From Hofstenia miamia (lineage: Eukaryota > Xenacoelomorpha > Acoela > Hofsteniidae): 64,000 nt of DNA. Below the pieces are notes generated by a model. The model saw nothing but the letters and a program-made list of their open reading frames with translations, had not been told where the DNA came from and did not search any database. The DNA is taken from positions 730,477 to 794,476 of the forward strand of contig CABFPE010000036.1 of NCBI GenBank assembly GCA_900660155.1, in the 5' to 3' direction. Below, in pieces: positions 10,670-23,762 of this stretch; position 1 is the stretch's first letter, and every line of letters starts with the position of its first letter. A program made the position numbers and the translations under genes.

Positions 10670-12820
10670 AATCGACATTGAATGCACATATATACATTTG
10701 CTAGTCATGATATCTATTCTATTGGATCCATTGATGAGTGCTATGATAAAACAAATTCTTGCTTGAAAAACGTTTGGAACTCATTTGCACCAGTTCGGAA
10801 TATCTATGTTAGACAGCTCCACCATGGGAACGCCTGGTTCGATTCCGAGATAAAGATACTCAGAGCAAGACGAAGGAAAGCTGAACGATATTACTTGAGG
10901 TCACGAAGCAATCAATCTCGATCCGATTATATTAGTCTTAGAAATTCTGTAGTTGAACTCTCCATTGCGAAGAACCAGAATTACTTCAAAAATCAGTTTA
11001 ACTCATGTCAAGGTAATTCGAAGAATGTTTATCGTGTACTAAGTAAATTAAGCAAGGCTGGAGAAGCCAAACTTAAGTCTGATATTTCTTCGAATGATTT
11101 CAAAGTACACTTTGATGGAAAGGTAATAATCATTATTCACATTTTGCTAAAAATCAAACTAACATCGAAAACATCTTGAGTGGATATCATATTCCTCAGT
11201 CTGAATTCTCACAATTCCTTCTTGTGTCACATCTGGAGGTTGAAGAGATTATCAATTCACTTAAATCTACAACCTGTGAATTGGACGTGTTCCCCACGAA
11301 GCACATCAAAAACGACTTAGTTCTTCGTTGCTGCCTTCCGATTATTACTAAGAATGTTAATCTGTCTCTACAAAGCGGTGAATTCCCAAAAATGGCAAAA
11401 CTGAGTGTCACAACGCCTATCATAAAACAATCATCAAACAGTCAAAGTACTGTGCATGGATTTCGTCCCATTGCGAATCTTCAATTTCTTTTCAAAGATT
11501 ATTGAAAAAGCAGCGAGTAATCAGATTACCTCGTTTTTTGAGAAATATGACATACTACCCTCGCGGCAATCAGCATATAGGAGAAATCACTCAGTGGAAA
11601 CTGTTATGATACGCATTAAAAATGATATCTTGAAAGCAAAGGAGAATGGTTTTTCGGTGCTGCTCACATTAGTTGACCAAAGTTCCGCTTTTGATCTAGT
11701 GAAACATGAGCTTCTGTTTCGGATCCTTGAAAGTTGTGGTCTCAAAGGTTCTGTTCTCAAATGGATAGAATCGTATCTCAGTGGCAAAAGCAAATATGTT
11801 AAATGGCAAGATTTAATTTCACGGACAAGCTCAGCGACCTCAGGTGTCCCACAGGGATCAATCCTGGGACCGCTTCTATTCATTACATACAATGCTTTCA
11901 TTAGTCATCATCTAAATGAATTAGTCTTTCAGCACTACCTTTATGCAGATGATACTCAATTCCTCCTCTGTTTTAAGGACTCTTCCCACGAAGCACTTTC
12001 TATAATTGAAAATTCAAAGACAATTGTTAATGACTTGAAAACTTTACTAACCAGCGCTTATCAATGTCTAAATGGTGACAAAACCAAAATATTATTTTCA
12101 ATTCTAAACAAAGATTTCAAAAAACCGATCGGAGTGAGATAAGGGATCTCGGATTATATCTTGATTTTGGTCTGTCAATTGATACTCATATTTCTAAATT
12201 AGTTAGGTACTTGAACTTTTTGCTGAGAAATCTATATCGCATTCAAAAGTTTTTAAATATTGAATTACGTGCAAACATTGTGCGATCATTAATTCTATCT
12301 AAATTAGACTTTATGAATGGCTGTCTATATGGTGAAACAAACAAGGCACTACGCAAACTGCAGTGCGTGCAAAACAGATGTGCGGGATTTGTTTTTGGTC
12401 TAGGTAAATTTGCACATATCAGCCCTGCTATATATCAACTCCATTAGCTCAAAATAGACTATCGAACTAAATATGTCTGTTAATGTGGAAATGCATGAAT
12501 GGATTGGCTCCGAACTATCTTGTAGAACTGGTATTAATTCACGTTAATTCAAGATAAGATAAGATAAGAAGGCGATAATTCCAAGATCAAAATCTGTGGC
12601 ATATGATCACTCTTCCGCTGCGTGTGGCCCTACACTGTTTAACTTGGTACCCGTAGATTTGAGAAATGAAACATGTCTCTATAAATTCAAGAAGTTGAAG
12701 TATGAATTATTTGTACTGCAAACAAGCGACCTAAACATTTGACGTTTATACACTTTTTAGCGCATGAGAGATTTTTTAGTTATGCGCTTTATAAGAAATA
12801 AATTGTTGTTGTTGCTGTAT
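10670..12820 (+). mobile_element. 5'-truncated L2/CR1-type LINE with reverse-transcriptase pseudogene
   Basis: Broken ORF2 of a non-LTR retrotransposon, which copies its RNA at a nicked target. The endonuclease is missing. The linker (10682-11120) runs into RT motifs: SAFDLVKHELL near 11690-11715, SGVPQGSILGPLLF near 11840-11885, YADDTQFLL (catalytic site) near 11943-11970, then a LN-DKTK motif. Frame changes near 11130, 11498 and 12130 break the frame, so it is dead. The 3' UTR ends in AATAAATTGTTGTTGTTG near 12797-12815, as in L2/CR1 elements that finish in short repeats. Clade assignment is from motif style only. Confidence 0.85.
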
Positions 12821-13216
12821 ATATGTTAGTTGCACAAGCAAGTATTGAGATTCTATCTAAAAAAATTAATAACTGGTAATAACTTTATATAAGATAGCTT
12901 TTCAAAAAATAACAAGCTTTTGTCAAAGAAGAACTACCTGTAATTGATAAATTTTCTGAATGCTGCATTGTTTTATTAAAACTATGTGATGCATTGTTAC
13001 AATCGATCAGTAAAATGGCATATTTATCTATTCAGACTCGTCAATTGCAAGCGATAGTGATAGCCAAACGACATTTTCTTTTAAAACACTTTTATCATAG
13101 AATAATTTTACCAAGTTGAAACAAACATGCATACATAAATAAATACCTATAAGAAATCATTTGAAATCTTATTACCGCTAAGCAACTAAATCCCATGGAG
13201 TCAGAGAAATTTCCAG
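12126..13216 (+). repeat. 1.09-kb duplicated segment, copy 1 (ends at a single N)
   Basis: This segment is nearly identical to 13584-14672. It covers the LINE 3' coding end, its 3' UTR and then about 400 bases of non-LINE flank. Copy 1 stops exactly at the single N at 13217. Sharing of the flank argues against two independent LINE insertions. An unmerged haplotype or contig overlap is the likeliest cause, with a true tandem segmental duplication as the alternative. Confidence 0.8.
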
Positions 13217-13227
13217 NTCATATAGTA

Positions 13228-13345
13228 TATCGTAAAATGCAAAAATGCTAGGCCTACTTCTTTTTCAAAAAGGTCGTATTATTGTTGAATATCCGTCTAC
13301 AACAACTTTTGTAAAGGTGTTTTTTGCAAAAATGTCCCAATATTG
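13228..13345 (+). repeat. Second copy of the 118-bp repeat of 4627-4745
   Basis: Nearly identical to 4627-4745. It begins just after the N at 13217. Confidence 0.8.
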
Positions 13346-13583
13346 TCATTCAATTTGGAGCATCAGTAGATAAAATGTGGGTTTAGATATTACATGATTA
13401 CCATTACCATTGAAAGGGCTCTACCATTAAGCTTTGCATCTGTTTTCGAAAAGGTTTCAATTTTGTTGACAATATTTGTTGATTATCTTTAACATAAGTG
13501 TGGTTTCGTGACTGGCACAAGGACCCTCTGAATCAATCCCGTGATGGGATCCAGTCACCAATGAGCAACAATGTGAAGAATGG

Positions 13584-14672
13584 CGATCGGAGTGAGATAA
13601 GAGATATCGGATTATATCTTGATTCTGATCTGTCAATGGATACTCATATTTCTAAATTAGTTAGGTACTCGAACTTTTCGCTGAGAAATCTATATCGCAT
13701 ACAAAAGTATTTAAATATTGAATTACGTGCAAACATTGTGCGATCATTAATTCTATCTAAATTATACATTATTAATGGCTTGCTATATGGTGCAAACAAG
13801 GCACTACGCAATGCGTGCAAAGCAGATGTGCGAGATTTGTTTTTGGTCTAGAGTCTAGGTAAATTTGCACATATCATATATATCAACTCCATTAGCTCAA
13901 AATAGACTATCGACTAACGAACTAAATATGTCTGTTAATGTGGAAATGCATGAATGGATTGGCTTCGAACTATCTTGTAGAACTGGTATCCATTCACGTT
14001 AATTCAAGAACGATTAGAAACAAGGCGATAATTCCAAGATCAAAATCTGTGGCATATGATCACTCTTCCGCTGCGTGTGGCCCTACACTGTTTAACTTGG
14101 TACCCGTAGATTTGAGAAATGAAACATGTTGTCTCTATAAATTCAAGAAGTTGAAGTATGAATTATTTGTACTGCAAACAAGCGACCTAAACATTTGACG
14201 TTTATACACTTTTTAGCGCATGAGAGATTTTTTAGTTATGCGCTTTATAAGAAATAAATTGTTGTTGTTGCTGTATATATGTTAGTTGCACAAGCAAGTA
14301 TTGAGATTCTATCTAAAAAAATTAATAACTGGTAATAACTTTATATAAGATAGCTTTTCAAAAAATAACAAGCTTTTGTCAAAGAAGAACTACCTGTAAT
14401 TGATAAATTTTCTGAATGCTGCATTGTTTTATTAAAACTATGTGATGCATTGTTACAATCGATCAGTAAAATGGCATATTTATCTATTCAGACTCGTCAA
14501 TTGCAAGCGATAGTGATAGCCAAACGACATTTTCTTTTAAAACACTTTTATCATAGAATAATTTTACCAAGTTGAAACAAACATGCATACATAAATAAAT
14601 ACCTATAAGAAATCATTTGAAATCTTATTACCGCTAAGCAACTAAATCCCATGGAGTCAGAGAAATTTCCAG
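13584..14672 (+). pseudogene. LINE ORF2 C-terminal fragment plus 3' flank, copy 2 of the duplication
   Basis: This holds the C-terminal end of the same L2/CR1-type LINE, with the segment around GLYLDSDLSMDTHISKLV and the typical 'LRNLYRIQK--NIELRANIVRSLILSKL' layout, then the LINE 3' UTR and flanking DNA. It differs from copy 1 by small indels (for example the 'agataagataag' tract near 12550 in copy 1). The coding region is broken. Upstream (13498-13583) the sequence differs from copy 1, so the two copies have different 5' junctions. Confidence 0.7.
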
Positions 14673-17600
14673 AGTGCTTTATTATTTTATACAAATAGTT
14701 GTTAAGATTATCAATCCATAGCAAGAATCATTTTGAATATCTAGATCATATCCTGATTTCAAAACTATCCAACTTCGGCCAAAAATGTAATTATGTATCT
14801 GTAAAAAGTTGGTTGTCAGACAAATTTTGAAGAATACTGGGTCTAGTAGACAGAATAGCAGCACAAATGTCAAGCCTAAAAACCAAGAATAGGGCAATTG
14901 CAATGGTGAAACCACTACTACAAGACTAACAAACGAAACATTTCGTGATGAATTCAAAACGTAACATAAGTTGCAAAAATTATTATCCAGGAGACTTTGA
15001 TGTGCTTTGGACAAGAAAATCCATGCATCACCACGAACTGTAAAGTTTGATAAATTATCAAGGAATATGTATCCAGCGAAATCGGTAATAATGGCAATAG
15101 TTGAAATGTATGTGGCCTCCTATTATAGAATCTCTGTTCGTAATCAACGCTATTAATATTATCGACAGGATATTGCTCTCTGTCACACTTATCGATAAAA
15201 AGAGACTCTTAATAGAATATGAATTTCAAATTATATTATTATGTAGTTCATGTTAGATGTAAATTCAAAGTTTTCAGAACAGCGCCCTACCACATCTAAC
15301 AACCTTTCAAATGTAGTAGGAAAGGACTTTGACATCGTCTCACATGAAAAGAGGACAGTGAATCCTGATAATTGACTATTTTCTAAATTTGTCCATTACT
15401 GAACTTTGTAGATAATCAAGTTTTATTAATTAAATGTACGTTGTAGTTATTGCAAAACAGATATTTAGATGGAGGCACTCGGTATTTCATTGCTCATTGC
15501 TATGCTTAAATACACACTCTAAGTATAAAGTATTACAACTATAATAAAAGTTTCGAAAATTTCTACACCAATAAATAAACCAATGTGCAAAAGAACCAAA
15601 CAATTTTTCTCGCTTTTCAGCGTTACAATAAATTTCAAAATTACGTTCGCACACGTACTAAAAGAATTTCACAGCAAAGATTATCATTTCAAATTATTTA
15701 TTGCTTGCTTAGAAATTTATTAACCGTTTTAAGCTATTTTATGCGAGTTGCAGCAAAGCTGCATTAAATTTAAAGTTAGTTCAGTGGAGTTGAAATCCGC
15801 TTACTGGCATTCTCTATGCACCGCGCGTATAAAAGGAGCTTAAATTAAATGTTGAGTATATCACAGAAAAGTCTAAGCGGTATTGTTGACACAATAGCAG
15901 AAACTAATTGGAAAGTGAGCGAAAAATCAAACACAAGCAAACAGGTCACAGTATAGACATTGCCGATAGGCGATTGCAATTGAGACTTTATGGGAGACAC
16001 ACTAGCAGCGGAACACATTCCGACATAAATTTCGCAACCCACCGCGTATTGACGTAACTAAAAATGACCTTTAGCCAAAACTAACAATTTGACGCAGCAT
16101 AAGGAATCAATGAGAAGGAATTCTTTCGAATACAAAGAAAAAATCGCTTTGATTAATTAATTATCATTTTGAATATTGCATGAAGTATGGTGTTTTAATA
16201 AACGAATACACGATTCCTGAAATGTTTAAAAACACTCAATAATCAATAGTGTGCGAATTTTGCTAACTTTATTAGTGCTGTAAGGCGAAATTAAAAACGC
16301 GGTCCTTCACAATCCGAAGTCAAAAAGATGTGATTCGAAAACATCAATAAATCTATAAAATGTAATGATAATTCATTTCTTGGAAACGCTCATTAATCAT
16401 AAATGTGTGGAAGAATTTCAGAAATTTAAAATGAACGCCTTCGGACACGATTAAAATAACATTCAATAGATCAACATGTACTCTAAATTTATTACCTATG
16501 TCTAAAGAGATTTGAGATAAATTATTAAATATTTTGGTGATCATCGGAAAACCATTTCGAATGGAATTAAACAATCCGATAACGAAAATATAACAATGAA
16601 TAGCCTAGATATCCTTGAAGGTTGACACATATTTACGGAATAGCTATTGCAAAAAGTTTTAAAATGACTATCTGCATTGTCTAAACTTGAACTTTAGTGT
16701 GCGTTTTGTACACTGGCAATAATTAAGAGCAAATTAATCAAAATTTACCCAACACTAACTAGATTTGAAAATTAGCCCATTGTATTTTAGCGTGACTTCA
16801 TTTCGGAAATTTAAATAATCAATTTTCAAGACTTAAGGCTAAAACTATATAATTATATTGTTTGCATGTCTCGGCAATTAGGAGTTATTTGAGGATACAG
16901 CATATGTTGATCCAATAAAAATGGGGGGGGGACAAGGAAGGGGTCACGAGTTTCAACCAAGTTCATCACTAATAAACTTGTCCATTTCTATGTTGAAAAT
17001 AGTATTATAGTAGTGAGTTATATGGAGGTATTTGTGTCATCAACATATAAATGAATATATTCTTTTAAATATCTAATGTTATGTATATAACATAAATTAT
17101 ATAATTGTATTTTGTAATTTATTTATATTGCTATTAATATAAAAACATTTTAAATGTAGAAAAATATTAATATCGCGTAATAGCTTTATCAACAAGAAAC
17201 GGATTTTCAATAAACACTGCAATTAGCAATACAATGAAAAGTCCCAATCCAATCACTTACTTTAAAAATTATGTTTTAAATGTAGTCAAGTAATAAAAAT
17301 AAAAGGATTCAATTCAAATGGCGTAATCTGATCTTACTTCTTGATTAAAAAGGCTCAATGAAAATTAAATAAACTTCAGAAAAACTTAATTGATTTAATA
17401 TTGCACATCCATTACATTTATGGTATCAGTTTCCTGAGTAGGGAGAATTAATTTACCTTCGTCGTGTGAACCGCACAAACGAAAACGCGATGATTTTCAA
17501 TCAATATTGATTGTTATTCAAAATGAGAATTTTTATGAGAAATTTAGTCCTTTTTCATTTGAAATATGGTTTTGGTTATAATATAAATTCTATTTGCATA

Positions 17601-17696
17601 TTGAAACGAAAAAAATCTTTGCAGTAAAAATTGTGTCCTTACGAATTGGTGTGGAACGGAGTGAAGCAAATTTGTACTAGAATGCTATTGTTGTTA
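14673..17696. other. 3-kb stretch without a recognised gene
   Basis: Only short frames are present (for example minus 14682-15014, 110 codons, hydrophobic, no motif). There is a short G run near 16923. I found no spliced gene or repeat with defined ends. Confidence 0.4.
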
Positions 17697-18182
17697 CAGT
17701 GATCCCAATTACTTGACCTTACCTCGATTTCGGTTTGGTCATGGATTTCGGAATTGGGGGTTAGGACTTGGTTTTCTCAAATTCAAGAATTGGGTTGGGA
17801 AATTAGGCTTGGTGTTGCCATTTTTAAAGTAGTAAATTTAATGCACAAGCTGGGTCTATAACAACCAAACTAAAGAGGTCAAGGGGCCATGCGTAATATA
17901 TATATATATACTTGGAATAATGGATATGTTCTTAAGGTAGTAATAAAATAATTATAATTATAAAAGTGATGTATTTGCATTACTGGAAATATCATTGGAT
18001 TTTATAGAATAGCATTAAAATTGATACTTCATTAGCTTTTATCTTAACTTTATTAGCGAACTGGATCATAAATTGAATCTAATCAACTTTTGCGAATTGG
18101 GACTAGGTGCCATTGAAATTTGAATTGGGAAATTGGTTTAGGTACCTAATTTCCAATTAATTGGATTGGTTTGGGATCACTG
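17697..18182. mobile_element. hAT-type MITE with 8-bp target duplication
   Basis: The ends are CAGTGATCCCAA (17697-17708) and its reverse complement (18171-18182), the CAGNG form typical of hAT elements. The flanking octamers are TGTTGTTA and TGCTGTTA, a 7-of-8 target duplication. The 486-bp interior has repeated 'aattggg' strings and no ORF, so it is non-autonomous and depends on a hAT transposase elsewhere. Confidence 0.85.
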
Positions 18183-18709
18183 TGCTGTTACAACAGAAAT
18201 CTCGAAAGTGCATACAATAAAGACATTTCTAGCCAGTTCTTTATTCTATAAATTTTCGTATAGTTTTTTTAAAATAATTACCAGCAAGTTTCTAATATAA
18301 TGCAACTATTGTAAATACACTATATCCCGGTGTGACTTAATAATTGTAAAAGAAACTGAACAGTCAATTTGTAGATTGATTCTGTCATAGAAAATATTAA
18401 ATACACGTGCTATGTGATTACAGAGCGTGAAATAAAATAAACTTTTTGAACAATGACCACCTAACTTTACCTCTTACCTTCCCATTGATATAATACCAGA
18501 AATGTTCATTGTAGACAACCAAACGTTAGGTTTAGGATGAAATTTACTCAACATTGAAGTTATTGTAGTGACCCACTTCACCTCAATCATAGCCATTAAT
18601 ATTGTTAAACAAACTTATAGCACCAGAATCTGACAAAATTCAGGTAGTGCCAATAATAGAATGTGATTTTCAAAATTTATGAAAATCTACAAATGCATAC
18701 ATAAGAATG

Positions 18710-18746
<37 letters not shown>

Positions 18747-19990
18747 CGATTTTTCGAATATCTGCAATTTATTTCCGAATTATTTTGCGTGCCTATACTA
18801 ACTTTCAGTAACCTAAACTTGCTTAGAATTATGTAATAAATAGGTTTACAAGCATTAGAACAGGTTTTAATATTCTGTTTGGAATCAAGGTCTCAGTATG
18901 GACGCTGAAATCAAATGTGGACACGGATTAAATAAATCTATGTGAATATGCGGATTATCCGCATACTGCGTATATGGATTGGATGTGGATTAGTTTTAAG
19001 AAAATTGCGATTTTTGGTCGATTCACTGTTTTGATCACATTTTTGATCATATTTAACTATATTAATGTAAATGCAGGTGAAAATAATTGAAATTTACTTT
19101 TTTAAGTGACGCCAATTGTATCAATAACCTTTGTGTTCTGTATTTTCTATTCTACGCTGATTTTTCTGTCAAAGTTTCAACTTTTATATTTCACTTTTCA
19201 ACTTTGATTTTCAACTATGAATTTTAAAATAATATTTTGTAGTTAAACATGATAATATTTTGTTTTTTGACATGTCTAGTCTATTCCTCTTTTGTGCTTT
19301 ACATTCATAGAAGGCATAAAAGTACAAATTCAGTATTTGTGCAACTTTTTGCACTGGCATGACGTTGAATACTTTTTTGCCGCCATTAGATACATGTTAA
19401 TGTATCGCATATCCCATGAGTATTTTAGAATCCATAAGCTTTTGCAAATATTTTGCGAATGTTTAAAAAAATGCTGAGAATTTGAAAATAAAATCATTGC
19501 ACATGCGGATTGGATGTCAATCCATGTCGACCTATACTTGAAACATTGAAAACACATTTTTTGTGATCTTTAAACAAATTATATAAACAATGCTGCCATC
19601 CATGATGATTATTATCTAACAAACGCAGTTTATGGCAATGAGAAACAGCAGGCTTATGCTTTGTAAAGACTTCAAATTTTTCAAAGACTGTCTTGGTCCA
19701 GACTTGTCAACAAGCCGAGCTTCTAACGAGCCGAGCAGAGCTTGAGCAGAGTACTGGATATACAACGAGCCCAAAACGAGCCGTTTTTAAGCAAACCAAA
19801 TTTATAGTGCTGCTTGTTAATTTGATTATACAGATTTTTCATATTTTTTCATTCAATATTCCTTACTTATAATCGTATTTTAGAAATGTTTATTAAATAA
19901 TAGGAAGAGCAATTTAAAAAATTGTGAGAGCAGAATATTTTTTAAAAAAATACCGAGCTGAAACGAGCCTCATTGAAAGATTTTCTGTGG
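18183..19990. other. No recognised gene; small palindrome and TA tract
   Basis: It contains a (TA)n tract at 18712-18743 and the palindrome ATGCGGATTATCCGCAT near 18948-18964. A related 'gcggattggatgt' string recurs near 19506. No coding motif was seen. Confidence 0.4.
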
Positions 19991-20018
19991 CGAGCCGAGC
20001 CGAGCCGAGCCGAGCCGA
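19991..20018. repeat. (CGAGC)n pentanucleotide repeat
   Basis: About five and a half tandem CGAGC units, with scattered 'acgagccgag' strings over the preceding 300 bases. This is a locally GC-rich simple repeat in AT-rich DNA. Confidence 0.85.
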
Positions 20019-20621
20019 ACTTACTCAAAATTTTTAGTCACAACACAAAATTGTCAAATATGCAACATAAAAATTTATAATTGAAAGTAATAAAACATTG
20101 ATTCATTTTATCTATGTGATCTTATAAGAAATTGCATATTTTGCTGACCTCATGTTGAAAAATGTTGACATTAACAAAAACCTGCTAACAATATGCAATA
20201 TCACCATGTGTGTTAAATGTTCTATATTAAGTGAAGCTACCTGCCAAATTTAAAGGCGATTGGATCATTATTAAGGAAACTATGTAGGGGTGCAATTTTG
20301 CTTGATCACCCACTTTTCTGTTAAATGATTTGTACAGATTCAAATTCTTGAGTAATTACAAATTATTCTTTATTGTAATTACTAGACTGCGAGAAGGATA
20401 ACAAGCTTTATACAAAGCTGGACTACAATGAAGCCTACGTTTCTCGTGCTGTGAATTTGAATTGCTCACTGAGCATATATATCTTCATTGAACAAATTAC
20501 TTTCGCCATTCAAAATACACGATGTAATGCCTTCTTGGTCAAGAGAGCCATGCTCGGACAAAAATTTTACTCTGCGATATGGAAATTTACCAACGAATAA
20601 TATTGACAGTTTTAATAAAGT

Positions 20622-21362
20622 GGCGTACACAAAGCTTCTGTGCACAACATTTCGTGATACAATTATGTGCACAACAAAAGGTGTAAATGTATTTGCGATT
20701 AAACTTTTGTTGTGAACTTTTATAATATAACTGCGAATCGAAAATTTATTGTAATTAATTAGATGATTTAATGATTACATTATAAATGCAATTTTACAAA
20801 TTAGTGTAATTAACGTTTTAGAATATATTGTTACTGTCGCAACGTACGACCTTTCGGTGTATCAATAATTTTAATATTAATTTATTCTTGTATGCAGTGA
20901 TTTCGGCGCATAACATACCACTGGAAGGCAGCCTTGTTGCTTATTCAAGTACCTTCCCTAACTATTCAGAAAAAAATCGAATTTATTAGCAGTCATTCTA
21001 TAAAAATTTGCAAAACTGTCAGTGAGATTGTTACGCCATATATGTATATTTTTAAATTCATTCTTTCGTATATATTTTTAGAGTTATTACAATTTAGTCT
21101 ATTCTTGAAATAAACTGTAATTAAGCATGTTGCTATAGCTCGATTTATTGGTATAAAGAAATAATTTATCAACGCATTATTATTTATTTTGAAAACTCGG
21201 TGTTTTTACTTCAGAGTGCTTCATTGTATTGGTTGTAATTATTATTCTGTAGGATTAATTTATAAACATGGCAATAAATAAAATCCAAGTTGTGCACAGA
21301 GTTGTAAATGTGTTGTAAACTTCAAAATCAACCAAAAAGTTTTGCACAAAGTAGTGAGTACT
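20622..21362. repeat. Diverged relative of the 5813-6116 MITE
   Basis: It begins GCGTACACAAAG and ends near a 'ttttgcacaaagt' string. The inner segment 21215-21320 matches 6020-6110 ('ttgattggttgta...aataaat...gttgtgcaca-agttgtaa'). The ends are degraded, so the boundaries are approximate. Confidence 0.45.
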
Positions 21363-21865
21363 CTTTTTTAATCTCAGTAATTACCACTAGGTTGAAACCT
21401 AGTTAGTTGATCTTATGAAAAACAAATTATTTAAACCACACGATGCTAGGTTTAGTTAATTTCACTTCGATAAACCAATGGTCCAACGATATGTAAATGA
21501 CAGCTTCTAAGTGCAGATTGTGTACGTGATGTACACTTCAAGTAGTTGTTGAAGCAACACACATACACGGTTGAATCTGCAGGTTGTGTCAAAACAATTT
21601 TGAACATCCTCTCCTGTACCAATAGATGCTTTTGGTAAGCATAACATATGATTAACCTCTTCTTCGTGACAAAAACTGACAAACATTCGTCCTACTATTT
21701 CTGAATTAGATCTTAAAATGCTTGTAATAGTTAAGAACACTTTTGGTAGAAATCATTATTTCAACGAATCATTTCTTTCGATTAAGCCAGACAGTATTCT
21801 TATTGAATGAAACTTCATCTAAGTTCGTATGTTGTTTCAGCTATAACAAGTTGAGCGCCTGTGAC

Positions 21866-21899
21866 TGACTTTAGATGTTCGAAGCCGCATCTAAAGTCA
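21866..21899. repeat. Perfect 12-bp hairpin, 10-base loop
   Basis: TGACTTTAGATG, then ten bases, then its exact reverse complement. It lies alone in non-coding sequence and could be a foldback relic. There is no run of T after it, and terminators of this kind are not expected in animal DNA. Confidence 0.75.
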
Positions 21900-23418
21900 T
21901 TAATTTTTCTTTTGCAGTCATTTGAAGTACTTGGTGTAATACATAGAAGATCGGCTTACTCGTTATTGTAGTCACTTTTTGAAAGGGCATTTTCTAATTG
22001 AATAGGTATTACATATTCAAGGCAAATCATTCTTTTATAGCTTTCTTAATCATTTTGTTAAACACGGTTTTTCCTTTTGCGATAAAAATCTTGTCCGTCG
22101 CAATCACTTTCATAATATACCGAAACATTTTTCGACCTGCGCAATTAAGACCATGCGATAATCTCCAATGAATCAGAAAGTATCAAATATATCAAATGAT
22201 CGTTTTTGAAATTTTATCTATTTAATTCACCTTCTGCATGTATCGTGTGTTACCGTTTTGCAAGTGTTGAAATCTTTTAAAAAGTTTTTCACAGCCAGCT
22301 ACTAAGTCTTGTTACAAGAACTAAGAACTTCTATTCGAACAATTTTTGAAAATTATTCAAATGTCTATATATTCTTGCTGAGTTTAATCTATCAGCCAAA
22401 TTAGTCATTTTACGCTTCGATATCTTTATCATAACTAATAACCAAATAAACGGTCCAAAGTAATCTATATGCTAAATGAAATACGCGAGAATTCAGCTGT
22501 CCTAATTTTGAAAACAATTTGTGAGATGGATCCAAAAGCTACTCTCATGTCTTAATTTAGATTGATCAACCTTGAGATATCTTGGTGTCTAGAGGGACTT
22601 CTAATATTTCTAAAACGAAAATCCAATTAAAAACTCAATTTGAAAGAATATACTTATATTTAAGAATAATTCAAAGAAATCTTTGATAATTCTGTGACAG
22701 TCCTTGATCTCAAGACCTTTATCCATTAGTATAATATTGCTATGTTGGTATATTCTTTCATAACATAATGTAAATAAATTTTGGTTCACTGAATGCTATT
22801 TATGAATCCAAACAAATGCCTGTTCTATGTTTACTCTACAGAAAGAGTTACAATTTTTTTTGATTGTTTTATTTTAAAATTTTTTGTGTATTTTACAACA
22901 TTACCTTTTGGCGGGGTGGCCCCCGGCTTCGTTTCAGAAAAATAGAGTTAGGTTTTCATTTGAAGAGTCCTAACACTTATTGCAAAAATATAATTTTTTT
23001 GTAAATATTTTTTCACCATTTATATCAAAGTGCTCATTATAGAGTGACATTTTACTCGTTGAACTATGATTCGAAGTAGTAGCTAGTTGGGATGAGCTAC
23101 AAATCCTAAATAGAATGATATAAAAAATAAAGATGTAATCCAACACTCTATTTAAGGAAAATCTAAAACGTTAAGTAATACCTATTAATAGCTATGTTTA
23201 TCATAACAGAAAATGAACCAAGTCATGAGAATTGCAAAGGAAAATCTACATATAGGTAGGGTTCGGTTAGCAAATTTTCAGGTTTATTATAAGTAACTGA
23301 ATATTCTAAGCGGGTCTTTCAGTTTCTTAGCTGAAGCACTTATTGTTACTCTCTATTTCTGTTTTTTCAGTGTTGGGGTGAAGGAATTTAACTCACAATA
23401 ATATTTGTAGCTGTTCAA

Positions 23419-23422
<4 letters not shown>
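21900..23422. other. No recognised gene
   Basis: AT-rich sequence with no open frame above 60 codons of note. It contains a short GC-rich string near 22910-22935. Confidence 0.4.

Positions 23423-23457
<35 letters not shown>
23423..23457. repeat. (TA)n microsatellite at the Penelope-like 3' end
   Basis: About 35 bases of TA abutting the 3' side of the minus-strand Penelope-like fragment. Confidence 0.95.
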
Positions 23458-23458
<1 letters not shown>

Positions 23459-23762
23459 CAAAATAAAAAAAAACGTAAATCTAACAACGCGTTTCGCAAC
23501 TTAACGTTACTTCATCAGGTGAAAATTCACGATTTCTGCATCGCGAAGCAGTATGCATTCTACTGCCGCCTTTCTTCAAAGGAAATGCTTGTTAGATTTT
23601 AGGCAATTTGCATTTTATTCGCCCATATATTTCTTGAGAAATTACTTTCTTTTGCTTTATGTTGATGTGGATATATCTGTTTGCATGTGGTCTTTTAGAT
23701 GTTCATTAACGCGTACTCCAAAATGTTTTGAAGTTTGTCCAATATATGTAATATTACATTCA
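23458..23762 (-). mobile_element. Penelope-like retroelement 3' end with GIY-YIG motif
   Basis: Read on the minus strand, the first 34 codons after the gap (23762-23660, stop at 23659-23657) encode ITYIGQTSKHFGVRVNEHLK. This is the YIG-QT...R-NEH core of a GIY-YIG nuclease, as found at the C-terminus of Penelope-like elements, where it nicks the target. The untranslated part contains 'cctgatgaagtaacgttaag' and runs into the TA tract. The reverse-transcriptase part would lie in the adjacent 1000-N gap. The fragment is short, but the motif is specific. Confidence 0.7.

Noticed and set aside
11587-11901. 104-codon minus-strand ORF
   Set aside because: It is the antisense shadow of the LINE reverse transcriptase, which has clear motifs on the plus strand.
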